Assembly: GCF_009829925.1 (NCBI RefSeq)
Contig: NZ_SNVJ01000001.1
Location: forward strand, 310,001 to 374,000
Reading direction: 5' to 3'
DNA: 64,000 bases
Source: Teichococcus coralli
Lineage (GTDB): Bacteria > Pseudomonadota > Alphaproteobacteria > Acetobacterales > Acetobacteraceae
The translations under genes were made by a program, and so were the position numbers. Of the stretch, positions 29,287-36,664 are shown piece after piece; positions within the stretch are counted from its first letter, which is position 1; every line of letters begins with the position of its first letter. The notes beneath the pieces are model-generated. The model was not told the DNA's origin. It was given only the letters and a program-made list of their open reading frames with translations, and ran no database searches.

Positions 29287-29526
29287 TCAGGGGCATTCGC
29301 AGCCGTCGGTCGGGCCGGTCTCGCCGCGGACGACATGATGGTCAATCCATTCCGACACCAGCCGCCGTGCCTCGCTGACCGAGGATTCGGGGTGATGAAT
29401 CCGGTAGAGAGCCGTGCAGGCACGGAAGGACGAGAGGTCGTCATTCCCCGTTTCACGCAGCTCCCGGTACGCGGTCACCACCGCTCGCTCGCAACGGCGT
29501 GTGATGTGGCTGAAATCATGGCCCAT
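29287..29526 (-). CDS. Small hypothetical protein, 79 residues, not recognised
   Basis: I do not recognise this family. The ATG at 29526 has AGGAGG exactly 6 bases upstream, better than the ATG adjoining the AGGAGG. The protein begins MGHDFSHITRRCERAVV and is probably helical, with amphipathic stretches (VVTAYRELRE; VSEARRLVSEWIDHHV) and cysteines in RRCERA, FRACTAL and the end GCECP. No signal peptide or span is seen. It has its own predicted promoter, a hairpin in the leader and a strong terminator, all arguing that it is a real, separately regulated gene. The leader resembles Fur boxes, so iron-linked expression is possible. Confidence 0.75.
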   Translation of the reverse strand: MGHDFSHITRRCERAVVTAYRELRETGNDDLSSFRACTALYRIHHPESSVSEARRLVSEWIDHHVVRGETGPTDGCECP

Positions 29527-29541
29527 CAGCATCCTCCTGCA

Positions 29542-29571
29542 GTTGCGAGCGAGATGAGAATCGCTCGCAAC
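29542..29571 (-). promoter_or_regulatory. Leader hairpin and Fur-like box of the small gene
   Basis: GTTGCGAGCGA (29542-29552) and TCGCTCGCAAC (29561-29571) are perfect 11-base reverse complements around an eight-base loop. On the minus strand the segment reads TTGCGAGCGATTCTCATC, close to the TTGCGAATGATTCTCATT kind of Fur site, and it lies just downstream of the predicted transcription start and 3 bases above AGGAGG. It may act as a repressor site in DNA, as a structure in the mRNA, or both. Confidence 0.5.
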
Positions 29572-29584
29572 TTGTCTGGCCGTT

Positions 29585-29613
29585 TTTATAGGCTCATCTG
29601 AACGACCGTTCAA
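29585..29613 (-). promoter_or_regulatory. Predicted sigma-70-type promoter of the small gene
   Basis: On the minus strand TTGAAC (29613-29608) and TATAAA (29590-29585) are separated by 17 bases, a near-consensus promoter in otherwise GC-rich DNA. The spacer holds the imperfect palindrome TGAACG-AC-CGTTCA (29599-29612), similar in form to TetR-family operators. Transcription would start near 29578, about 50 bases before the ATG. Confidence 0.65.
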
Positions 29614-29625
29614 GTTTCGTCTGCG

Positions 29626-30699
29626 TCAGCCACCCGCCGCGACCGCCTCGGCCAGCGCCTTGCCAACATCCGCGGTGCCGGCCTGCCCTCCCATGTCGCG
29701 CGTGCGCGGGCCGCCTTCCGCCAGCAGCTTCTCGATCGAACGGACGATGCAGTCGGCGGCTTCCTTTTCGCCGAGATGCTCCAGCATCATCGCGCCGGAC
29801 CAGATCTGGCCGATCGGGTTGCAGATGTGCTTGCCGGCGATGTCCGGTGCGCTGCCATGCACCGGCTCGAACATCGACGGATGCGCCTTTTCCGGATTGA
29901 TGTTGGCCGACGGCGCGATGCCGATCGAGCCTGCCACGGCCGGGCCAAGGTCGGAGAGGATGTCGCCGAACAGGTTGGAGCCCACCACCACGTCGAACCA
30001 GTCCGGGTGCTGCACGAAATGGGCGCAAAGGATGTCGATATGGAACTGATCGGTGGTGACACCTGGATAGTTTTTCGCCATTTCCGCGAAGCGCTCGTCC
30101 CAGTAAGGCATGGTGAAGGTGATGCCATTGGACTTTGTGGCGCTGGTCAGCTTCTTGCGTGGCCGCGTCTGCGCCAGCTCGAAGGCGTATTTCAACACGC
30201 GGTCCACGCCCTTCCGCGTGAACACGCTCTCCTGCATGACGAACTCGCGCTCGGTGCCGGCGAACATCTTGCCACCGGCGGAAGAGTATTCACCCTCGGT
30301 GTTCTCGCGCACCACATAGAAGTCGATTTCGGCCGGCGTGCGGTTGGCCAGCGGCGTCTTGGCGCCGGGCATCAGCTTGCAGGGCCGCAGGCTGATGTAC
30401 TGGTCGAACTCGCGGCGGATCGGGATCAGCAAGCCCCAGAGGGAGACATGGTCCGGAACGCCGGGCCAGCCGACGGCGCCGAGGAACACGCTGTCGCTGT
30501 CGCGAAGCTGCTCGATGCCGTCCTCCGGCATCATGCGGCCGGTCTTCTGGTAGGTCTCGCAGGACCAGTCATAATGCGCCAGCTTCAGGTCGAAGCCGAA
30601 GCGACGCGCGGCGGCATCCAGCACCCGCAACCCTTCGGGAACGGTTTCCTTCCCGATGCCATCTCCTGGCACAACGGCGATCCGATAGGCGCGGGACAT
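29626..30699 (-). CDS. Tartrate dehydrogenase/isopropylmalate dehydrogenase-like enzyme
   Basis: A 357-residue metal-dependent decarboxylating dehydrogenase. IAVVPGDGIGKETVPEG is at the N-terminus, VRENTEGEYSSAGG near residue 129 is characteristic of the tartrate dehydrogenase/D-malate dehydrogenase subgroup, and the metal-cofactor region VVGSNLFGDILSDLGPAV is followed by ANINPEKAHPSMFEPVHGSA. GGAGGA lies before the ATG at 30699. leuB genes usually cluster with leuCD, absent here, so catabolism of tartrate or D-malate is more likely than leucine synthesis. Probably monocistronic. Confidence 0.88.
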   Translation of the reverse strand: MSRAYRIAVVPGDGIGKETVPEGLRVLDAAARRFGFDLKLAHYDWSCETYQKTGRMMPEDGIEQLRDSDSVFLGAVGWPGVPDHVSLWGLLIPIRREFDQYISLRPCKLMPGAKTPLANRTPAEIDFYVVRENTEGEYSSAGGKMFAGTEREFVMQESVFTRKGVDRVLKYAFELAQTRPRKKLTSATKSNGITFTMPYWDERFAEMAKNYPGVTTDQFHIDILCAHFVQHPDWFDVVVGSNLFGDILSDLGPAVAGSIGIAPSANINPEKAHPSMFEPVHGSAPDIAGKHICNPIGQIWSGAMMLEHLGEKEAADCIVRSIEKLLAEGGPRTRDMGGQAGTADVGKALAEAVAAGG

Positions 30700-31235
30700 G
30701 CGGGATTTCCTCCAAGGCCGGTGAAGCCGCAGAGTGGCCTCACTCTCCCCTCTCGGCAACCGGCTGCCGACGGGCCGGCCCCCCTTGTGCCGGGCGGCCG
30801 GCCTGAGGTCAGTCCCGGCCCGCCGCGACGTCGCTGTACCGCCCCCCCCCGCGGGCACCTGCCAGCGGCGCCGGACGGCCGGCGGCGACATCATAGGCCA
30901 CCGGCACCACCCCGCGGAGCTCCGCAGGAGGGGGCCGGCGCGGCTCATGGGGCATAGTCACCGTCACGCCGCAGCCGCCGTGGCCGAGCACGACCACGCC
31001 GATCGCCTGCGGCCGCGTGGCGAGCTGCTCGGCGACCGGAGCGCCTTGTCCAGCAGGGAGAAATCTGGCGCAGCAGCCGGATCGCCGCCTGGGAACGCAC
31101 CGGACGGCATGGCGCACGCCTCTTGCTGCCTTTGGTTCGTGTTGGAGCGATGGCAGCCCTTGCCAGCTGGATGAACAACCCGCCGTAAGGGTTATTCCCG
31201 ACGGGCGCGATCGCATGCGGCCACACAGGTCGCTG
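30700..31235. other. 536-base intergenic region without an intact gene
   Basis: The stretch includes a C-homopolymer run near 30841-30850, an unusual composition of GC-rich and mixed DNA, and the possible carbonic anhydrase relic listed separately. It should carry the promoter of the minus-strand dehydrogenase (near 30700-30760) and the 3' region of the ELM1-type gene. No RNA gene or operator was recognised. Confidence 0.55.
30809..31045 (-). pseudogene. Possible remnant of a beta-carbonic anhydrase
   Basis: In one minus-strand frame the text ATRPQAIGVVVLGHGGCG resembles the zinc-binding HxxC region of beta-carbonic anhydrases, and about 25 residues later VVPVAYDVAAGRPAPL resembles their usual C-terminal strand. 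In intact enzymes these are separated by about 60-100 residues, so the middle would be deleted, and no N-terminal zinc motif (CSDSR type) was found upstream in any frame. Short similarity of this kind can be coincidental in GC-rich DNA; low confidence. Confidence 0.3.
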
Positions 31236-32165
31236 CTAGATCCATCCCCGCTTCCGGATCTCCTGCGCGACCCGCGCCGCCTCGTCCAGAGGCGTGCGCG
31301 GGAAGGATACGGGGGCGATGAAGGGGCACGCCTGCCCGGCGGCGTAGAGGCTGCGCCACAGCCGGCGGTGGCGTGTCGCGTCGGTCGTCTCGGCGACGCA
31401 AAGCGGCGCTGACGTGGCCATCGCCTCGCTGAGCATGGAAACCGAATCACCCGTCACCACCACGGCATCCGCCCAGGCCAGGAAGCCGGCATAGGGGTTT
31501 GGCCCCGCATCGCCCCAGCCGAAAAGGCGGTGCGGGACGCCCTGCAGCGCAGCCGCCACCGCTTCCCGCGCGCCGGCCCCGGTCCGGCGCGAGGTGCTGG
31601 CCAGCACGCTGCCACCGAAAGCGGCCGCCCGGCGGGCCAGCTCGCCGGCAGTCGCGGGCGCCATCCCCTCGCCCCGCACCTGGCCGCCCAGCAGCAAGGC
31701 GACGCGTGGGCTGGGCAGCGCGGCCAGTTCCGCCCATTCGGCGCGTGCCGCCGCCAGGCGCGCCGGGCTCATGCGGTGCGTGGCGCCGAGGATGGGCAGG
31801 ATGTTGGCTGCGGGAGTTGGCGCATCATGCTGCCCGATCACCAGCAGGTCGAAGCCTCTGGCCACAGGTCCTGGCCGCATGGCATGCACCGCGCGGGCAC
31901 CCCGCTGCCGCAGCCAGCGCGCCACCGGTGCGGAGCGCCGCCCGGCGGAGAGCACCAGTCTTGGCCAAGGCGGCGTGAACTGGGCGCGCGCCTCCGGCGT
32001 CAGGGCGGCCAGGGTCGGCCAGGGCCAGGGCAGGCGCGCCATTCCGCCCCAGGCGAGCGGCACGGTGCGGAACGGCACCTCCAGCCGCTCGGCGATGCCC
32101 AGCGCCTGCGCGGCGGTCCCGGCGCGCGGGTCAGCCAGCACCCACACCTCGCCTTCTTCCGTCAT
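31236..32165 (-). CDS. ELM1/GtrOC1-family putative glycosyltransferase
   Basis: A 309-residue protein of the mitochondrial fission ELM1 family (PF06258), which has a glycosyltransferase-B-like fold. Blocks: WVLADPRAGTAAQALGIAERL, LVLSAGRRSAPVARWLR near residue 70, LLLGGQVRG, the C-terminal ADAVVVTGDSVSMLSEAMAT that looks like a nucleotide-sugar site, and CVAETTDATRHRRLW. Bacterial members are often found in alphaproteobacteria, function unproven. It is divergent from pyrE across 51 bases. Cytoplasmic, no signal peptide. Confidence 0.83.
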   Translation of the reverse strand: MTEEGEVWVLADPRAGTAAQALGIAERLEVPFRTVPLAWGGMARLPWPWPTLAALTPEARAQFTPPWPRLVLSAGRRSAPVARWLRQRGARAVHAMRPGPVARGFDLLVIGQHDAPTPAANILPILGATHRMSPARLAAARAEWAELAALPSPRVALLLGGQVRGEGMAPATAGELARRAAAFGGSVLASTSRRTGAGAREAVAAALQGVPHRLFGWGDAGPNPYAGFLAWADAVVVTGDSVSMLSEAMATSAPLCVAETTDATRHRRLWRSLYAAGQACPFIAPVSFPRTPLDEAARVAQEIRKRGWI

Positions 32166-32216
32166 GGACGTGCCGCCCCGTGAGGGTTACGAACCGCCCC
32201 AAAAGGAGCTTCCGCC

Positions 32217-32942
32217 ATGCCCTCGACGCACGCTTCCGACTGGGACCGCGACGCCGCACTGACCACCGCCCGCATCCTCCTGGAGATCAAGGCCGTCAAC
32301 TTCCGGCCGGAGGAGCCTTACACCTTCACCTCGGGCTGGAAGAGCCCCGTCTACATCGACTGCCGCAAGATCATCTTCTTTCCGCGCGCCCGCAAGCGCA
32401 TCTGCGAGCTCGCGGTTGAGAAGATCGGCCGCCATATCGGCTACGAGACCATCGAGGCGGTGGCCGGCGGCGAGACGGCGGGCATCCCCTATGCCGCCTG
32501 GATCGCCGACCGGATGATGGCGCCGATGTCCTACGTCCGGAAGAAGCCGAAGGGTTTCGGCCGCAACGCGCAGATCGAAGGCGACGTGCCCGAGGGCAAG
32601 CGCACCCTGCTGGTGGAGGACCTGACCACCGACGGCGGCAGCAAGATCCGCTTCGCCCAGGCCCTGCGCGACGCCGGCGCGATCTGCGACGACACCTTCG
32701 TGGTCTTTTACTACGGCGTCTTTCCCGGCGGGCAGGACAAGCTGAAGGCGATGAACCTGAACCTGCTTCACCTCGCCACCTGGTGGGACGTGCTGGAGGT
32801 CTGCCGCGAGCGCCCCTACTTCTCCGAGGCTGCTCTCAAGGAAGTGCGGAAGTTCCTGGAGGACCCGGTGAGCTGGAGCCGCGAGCGCGGCGGCGTCGGC
32901 AGCCTGGAGGAGGCCGAGCAGTACAAGGCCAGCGCCGGCTGA
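32217..32942 (+). CDS. pyrE: Orotate phosphoribosyltransferase
   Basis: A 241-residue enzyme converting orotate and PRPP to orotidine-5'-phosphate in pyrimidine synthesis. The PRPP-binding motif is TLLVEDLTTDGGSK near residue 138; YTFTSGWKSPVYIDCR and EAVAGGETAGIPYAAWIA are family blocks. An AAGGAG sits 7 bases before the ATG. The protein is somewhat longer than the short E. coli form (about 213 residues), with a C-terminal extension FLEDPVSWSRERGGVGSLEE. A large hairpin terminator follows. Confidence 0.94.
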   Translation: MPSTHASDWDRDAALTTARILLEIKAVNFRPEEPYTFTSGWKSPVYIDCRKIIFFPRARKRICELAVEKIGRHIGYETIEAVAGGETAGIPYAAWIADRMMAPMSYVRKKPKGFGRNAQIEGDVPEGKRTLLVEDLTTDGGSKIRFAQALRDAGAICDDTFVVFYYGVFPGGQDKLKAMNLNLLHLATWWDVLEVCRERPYFSEAALKEVRKFLEDPVSWSRERGGVGSLEEAEQYKASAG

Positions 32943-32986
32943 GGCGCGGCGGCGCCCGCCGCCACCCCGACGAGACGCACCGCGGC

Positions 32987-33031
32987 AAGGCGGCGCCTCC
33001 CCCGTGCAACGCACGGTGGGGGCGCCGCCTT
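32987..33031 (+). terminator. Long hairpin terminator after pyrE
   Basis: A stem of 21 positions (32987-33007 with 33011-33031) closes on an AAC loop with one mismatch and one G-T pair. The outer AAGGCGGCGCC pairs exactly with GGCGCCGCCTT. The 3' side continues CTTCTTCG, a weak U-tract. It begins 44 bases after the pyrE stop and separates pyrE from mntH. Confidence 0.75.
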
Positions 33032-33050
33032 CTTCGTGCTGAGTTCCCTC

Positions 33051-33079
33051 TTGATTGTAGCCTAGGCTACATGTTTCAT
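33051..33079 (+). promoter_or_regulatory. mntH promoter with predicted MntR-type operator
   Basis: TGTAGCCTAGGCTACA (33056-33071) is a perfect 16-base palindrome. Its core TAGC-N4-GCTA matches the AACATAGC-N4-GCTATGTT pattern of E. coli MntR sites. It lies between a -35-like TTGATT (33051-33056) and a -10-like TTTCAT (33074-33079) with 17-base spacing, 32 bases before the mntH start, so binding would block transcription when manganese is plentiful. Confidence 0.75.
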
Positions 33080-33102
33080 GATGGGCAAGAGAAGGATGCC
33101 CG

Positions 33103-34440
33103 ATGAACGACTGCTCCGTTGAAGCCGGCGCCGTTCGCGCCCGGACCACCGATCACCTGCCGCCCAGCCTGGCCGAGATCCACCAGAGCGTGGCGGTGCC
33201 GCGCAGCGGCCACTGGTTCCGCCGCCTGCTGGCCTTCGTCGGTCCGGGCTACCTCGTCGCGGTCGGCTACATGGACCCGGGCAACTGGGCGACCGCCATC
33301 GCCGGCGGCTCGGCCTTTGGCTACAAGCTGCTGGTCGTCGCGCTGCTTTCCTCGCTGATCGCCATGCTGCTGCAGGCGATCTGCGCGCGCATCGGCATCG
33401 CCACCGGGCGCGACCTGGCCCAGCTCTGCCGCGAGCGCTTCCACCCCGCCGCCGCCATCCCGCTCTGGATCCTGGCCGAGGCAGCCATCGTGGCGACCGA
33501 CCTCGCCGAGGTGATCGGCACCGCCATCGCCCTGCAACTGCTGTTCGGCCTGCCGCTGCTGCAGGGGGTGGTGCTGACGGTGCTTGACGCCTTCCTGATC
33601 CTCTGGCTGCAGAACAAGGGCGTCCGCTGGCTGGAAGCCTTCGTCATCGGGCTGATCGCGCTGATCGCGGGCTGCTTCCTGGCGCAGGTGGTGCTGGCGC
33701 ATCCGGACTGGGGCGACCTGCTGCGTGGCTACCTGCCTTCCGCCTCCATTGTCACCAACCCGACGGAGCTTTACCTGGCGCTCGGCATCCTTGGCGCCAC
33801 GGTGATGCCGCACAACCTCTACCTGCACACGGCGCTGGTGCAGTCCCGCGCCACGCGCCCGGACGAGGCCAGCAAGCGCGAGGCGATCCGCTTCGCCAGC
33901 ATCGACAGCAGCGTGGCGCTGGCGCTGGCGCTGCTGATCAACTCCGCCATCCTGATCACCGCCGCCGCGGCGTTCCATGTCCGCGGCGAAACCGAGGTGG
34001 CCGAGATCGGCCAGGCGCATGCGCTGCTGGCGCCGCTGCTCGGCGCGGCGGCGCCGATCCTCTTCGCCGTCTCCCTGCTGGCCTGCGGGCTGAACAGCAC
34101 CGTCACCGCCACGATCGCCGGCCAGGTGGTGATGGAAGGCTTCATCCGGATGCGGCTGCGCCCGGTGGTGCGACGGCTGGTCACGCGCATGATCGCCGTG
34201 GTCCCCGCCGTGCTGGTCACCTGGTTCTACGGCGAAAGCGGCACCGCCGAGCTGCTGGTGTTCTCCCAGGTCATCCTTTCGCTGCAGCTGCCTTTCGCCG
34301 CGATTCCGCTGATGATCTTCGCCGGCGACCGCCGCCGCCTGGGCGCACTGGTGACGCCGGCCTGGCAGCTCGCCATCGGCTGGGCCGCGGCACTGCTGAT
34401 CGTCGCACTGAACGTCTGGATGCTGGCAAGCGCCTTCTGA
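33103..34440 (+). CDS. mntH: Nramp-family divalent metal (manganese) transporter
   Basis: A 445-residue proton-coupled importer with about 11 hydrophobic spans. The metal-binding [12 protein letters not shown] motif of span 1 is near residue 59, and the [15 protein letters not shown] motif of span 6 near residue 235. A GAAGGA lies upstream of the ATG. The palindrome in the promoter supports manganese regulation; no mntR gene is adjacent. A GAGGAGGG/CCCTCCTC hairpin (34454-34461 with 34472-34479) lies just after the gene and covers the stop of the convergent DUF4345 gene. Confidence 0.93.
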   Translation: MNDCSVEAGAVRARTTDHLPPSLAEIHQSVAVPRSGHWFRRLLAFVGPGYLVAVGYMDPGNWATAIAGGSAFGYKLLVVALLSSLIAMLLQAICARIGIATGRDLAQLCRERFHPAAAIPLWILAEAAIVATDLAEVIGTAIALQLLFGLPLLQGVVLTVLDAFLILWLQNKGVRWLEAFVIGLIALIAGCFLAQVVLAHPDWGDLLRGYLPSASIVTNPTELYLALGILGATVMPHNLYLHTALVQSRATRPDEASKREAIRFASIDSSVALALALLINSAILITAAAAFHVRGETEVAEIGQAHALLAPLLGAAAPILFAVSLLACGLNSTVTATIAGQVVMEGFIRMRLRPVVRRLVTRMIAVVPAVLVTWFYGESGTAELLVFSQVILSLQLPFAAIPLMIFAGDRRRLGALVTPAWQLAIGWAAALLIVALNVWMLASAF

Positions 34441-34453
34441 GCCCGGCCGGAGC

Positions 34454-34479
34454 GAGGAGGGGGGCCTTCAGCCCTCCTC
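34454..34479. terminator. Shared hairpin between convergent mntH and DUF4345 genes
   Basis: GAGGAGGG (34454-34461) and CCCTCCTC (34472-34479) form an 8-bp stem with a ten-base loop, 13 bases after the mntH stop. It overlaps the last codons and stop of the opposite gene (34468). The U-tract is absent on both sides, so termination efficiency is uncertain. Confidence 0.45.
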
Positions 34480-34881
34480 CCGTTGGCTGATGCGGGCCAC
34501 CGCGCCCTGCCAGAGGCAGAGCAGCGGCGTCACCACCAGCTCCATGCCCAGGCCGAACATCATTCCGACGTCCGGCGGCTCCACCACCACCAGCCCGAGC
34601 AGGCGGCCGACGCCCCCGGCGACAACGATGGCGGTGAGCAGCCGGAACCGCTCGCCCTGCTGGTCGATATCGCGCAGGGTGCTCCAGAAGCCGAGGCCGA
34701 TGGCCAGCAGCAGGCCGGACAGGTACCGATAGTGGCTCTCCAGCGGCAGCGCGTCGAGCGGCGGCATGCCCTGGAGCATGGCCGGACCGATGAGCACGCC
34801 GGTCAGGCCGGCGCCCACCGGCACCACGCCTCCAGCCGCGACCGCCGCCCGCAGCAGCATCCTGTGTCCGTGCGGCGTCAT
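34468..34881 (-). CDS. DUF4345 small integral membrane protein
   Basis: A 137-residue protein of the DUF4345 family with four predicted hydrophobic spans: around residues 9-33, 50-64, 77-98 and 102-120. Blocks include LDALPLESHYRYLSGLLLAIGLGFW, which is typical of the family. The ATG at 34881 fits family length; a longer frame upstream reads through non-conserved DNA. Function of the family is unknown. Convergent with mntH. Confidence 0.8.
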   Translation of the reverse strand: MTPHGHRMLLRAAVAAGGVVPVGAGLTGVLIGPAMLQGMPPLDALPLESHYRYLSGLLLAIGLGFWSTLRDIDQQGERFRLLTAIVVAGGVGRLLGLVVVEPPDVGMMFGLGMELVVTPLLCLWQGAVARISQREEG

Positions 34882-34969
34882 CGGGCCTTGGCGTCCTGTT
34901 GCTGATTTCGCTATCGGTGAAAGCGGCGGCGCGGCCTGCGGTTGCCTGAAGCTTGAGGGGAGTTGCCGA

Positions 34970-36643
34970 ATGGCCCGTGCCGTCCGCCGTGTTGCCCGTG
35001 GGCTGCTCCTCCTGCTCGCCACAAGCCTGCCCGGGGCGCCGCCGGCCCTGGCGCGCGACAGCCTGACCATCGGCCTCAGCCAGTATCCCGCGAACTTTCA
35101 TCCCAACATCGAGAACATGGCCGCCAAGGCGTATATCGAAGGCTTCGCGCTGCGCCCGGTCACCGCCTACGACGCCGAATGGAAGCTCGCCTGCCTCGGC
35201 TGCGAGCGCCTGCCCAGCCTGGAGAACGGCGACGCCGTGCTGGAGCAGACGCCCGACGGCAAGGCAGGCATCCGCATCACCTGGCGCCTGCGCAAGGACT
35301 GGACCTGGGGCGACGGCACGCCCGTCACCGCCGAGGACATGCGCTTCGCCTGGGAGGCCGGCCGCGCCTTCGAGACCGGCTTCGGCCCGGCCGAGTTCTA
35401 CCGCTCGGCCTACGAGTTCCTCAGCGACGATCCGCACAGCTTCACCCTGCGCTTCGACAAGGTGACCTTCGACTACGCCAGCCTCGGCCAGTTCCAGCCG
35501 CTGCCGGCGCGCATCGAGCGGCCGCGCTGGGAGGCCGGCCGCGCCAACTACCGCACCCGCTCCGCCTACGAGACGGAGACCACCAACCCCGCGCTGTGGA
35601 ACGGCCCCTACCGCGTCGGCGCCGTGCAGCCTGGCGCGGGCGTGACGCTGGAGCGCAACGCGCACTGGTCCGGCCAGGCGCCAGCCTTCGACCGTATCCA
35701 GGTGCGCACGGTGGAGAACACCGCGGCGCTGGAGGCGCAGTTGCTCGCCGGGCAGCTCGACATGGTGGCGGGGGAGCTGGGCCTGCCGCTCGAACAGGCC
35801 ATCGCCCTGCAACGCCGCACCGGCGACCGGTTCCGCTTCGACTTCGTGCCCGGCCTTACCTACGAGCACATCGACCTGATGCTCGACAACCCGGCCCTCG
35901 CCGACCGGCGCGTGCGGCAGGCGCTGCTGCTGGCCGCCGACCGCGCGCAGATCGTGGCGCGGCTCTATGAGGGGCGGCAGGAAGTGGCGGCGGGCGGCGT
36001 GCATCCGCGCGACGTCATGTACGACCCGGACACGCCGAAATATCCCTTCGACCCCGCCCGCGCCGCGAAGCTGCTGGACGAGGCCGGCTGGCGCACGGGA
36101 ACGGACGGCATCCGGCGCAACGCCGCCGGCGAGAAGCTTTCGCTGGAGTTCATGACCACCGCCGGCAACCGCGCGCGCGAGCAGGTGCAGCAGATCCTGG
36201 CCGGCATGTGGCGCGCGGTGGGTGTCGAGGCGCGCATCCGCAACGAGCCGCCACGGGTTTTCTTCAGCGAGACGGTGAGCAAGCGCCGCTTCACCGGCCT
36301 GGCGATGTTCGCCTGGGTCAGCAGTCCGGAGAACGTGCCGCGCTCCACCTTCCATTCGGAGGAGATCCCGCGCGCGGAGCGCAACTGGTCCGGTCAGAAC
36401 TACACGGGCTACAGCAATGCCGAGGTGGACCGGCTGATCGAGCAGATCCCCGTCACGCTGGACGCGGCGAAGCGCAGGCCGCTCTGGTTCGAGCTGCAGC
36501 GCCGCATCGCCGAGGACCTGCCGGTGCTGCCGCTCTGGCACCGTTCGGACGCATATGTCGGGCCGCGCTGGCTGGAGGGCGTGACGCCCACCGGCCACCA
36601 GAACTACTCCTCGCTCTGGGTGACGGAATGGCGGGCGCCCTGA
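34970..36643 (+). CDS. Periplasmic solute-binding protein, family 5 (second system)
   Basis: A 557-residue exported binding protein with an N-terminal signal peptide (basic MARAVRRVARG, core LLLLLATSL, Ala-rich cleavage region near APPALA, about residue 26). Family features: LTIGLSQYPANFHPNIENMAAKAY, WRLRKDWTWGDGTPVTAEDM and LPVLPLWHRSDAYVGPRW. GAGGGGAG stands before the ATG. It is followed at once by two permease genes but no ATPase. Ligand unknown. It is distinct from the binding protein at 12558-14183. Confidence 0.9.
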   Translation: MARAVRRVARGLLLLLATSLPGAPPALARDSLTIGLSQYPANFHPNIENMAAKAYIEGFALRPVTAYDAEWKLACLGCERLPSLENGDAVLEQTPDGKAGIRITWRLRKDWTWGDGTPVTAEDMRFAWEAGRAFETGFGPAEFYRSAYEFLSDDPHSFTLRFDKVTFDYASLGQFQPLPARIERPRWEAGRANYRTRSAYETETTNPALWNGPYRVGAVQPGAGVTLERNAHWSGQAPAFDRIQVRTVENTAALEAQLLAGQLDMVAGELGLPLEQAIALQRRTGDRFRFDFVPGLTYEHIDLMLDNPALADRRVRQALLLAADRAQIVARLYEGRQEVAAGGVHPRDVMYDPDTPKYPFDPARAAKLLDEAGWRTGTDGIRRNAAGEKLSLEFMTTAGNRAREQVQQILAGMWRAVGVEARIRNEPPRVFFSETVSKRRFTGLAMFAWVSSPENVPRSTFHSEEIPRAERNWSGQNYTGYSNAEVDRLIEQIPVTLDAAKRRPLWFELQRRIAEDLPVLPLWHRSDAYVGPRWLEGVTPTGHQNYSSLWVTEWRAP

Positions 36644-36664
36644 GGTCACGATGCTGAGGCCCCG

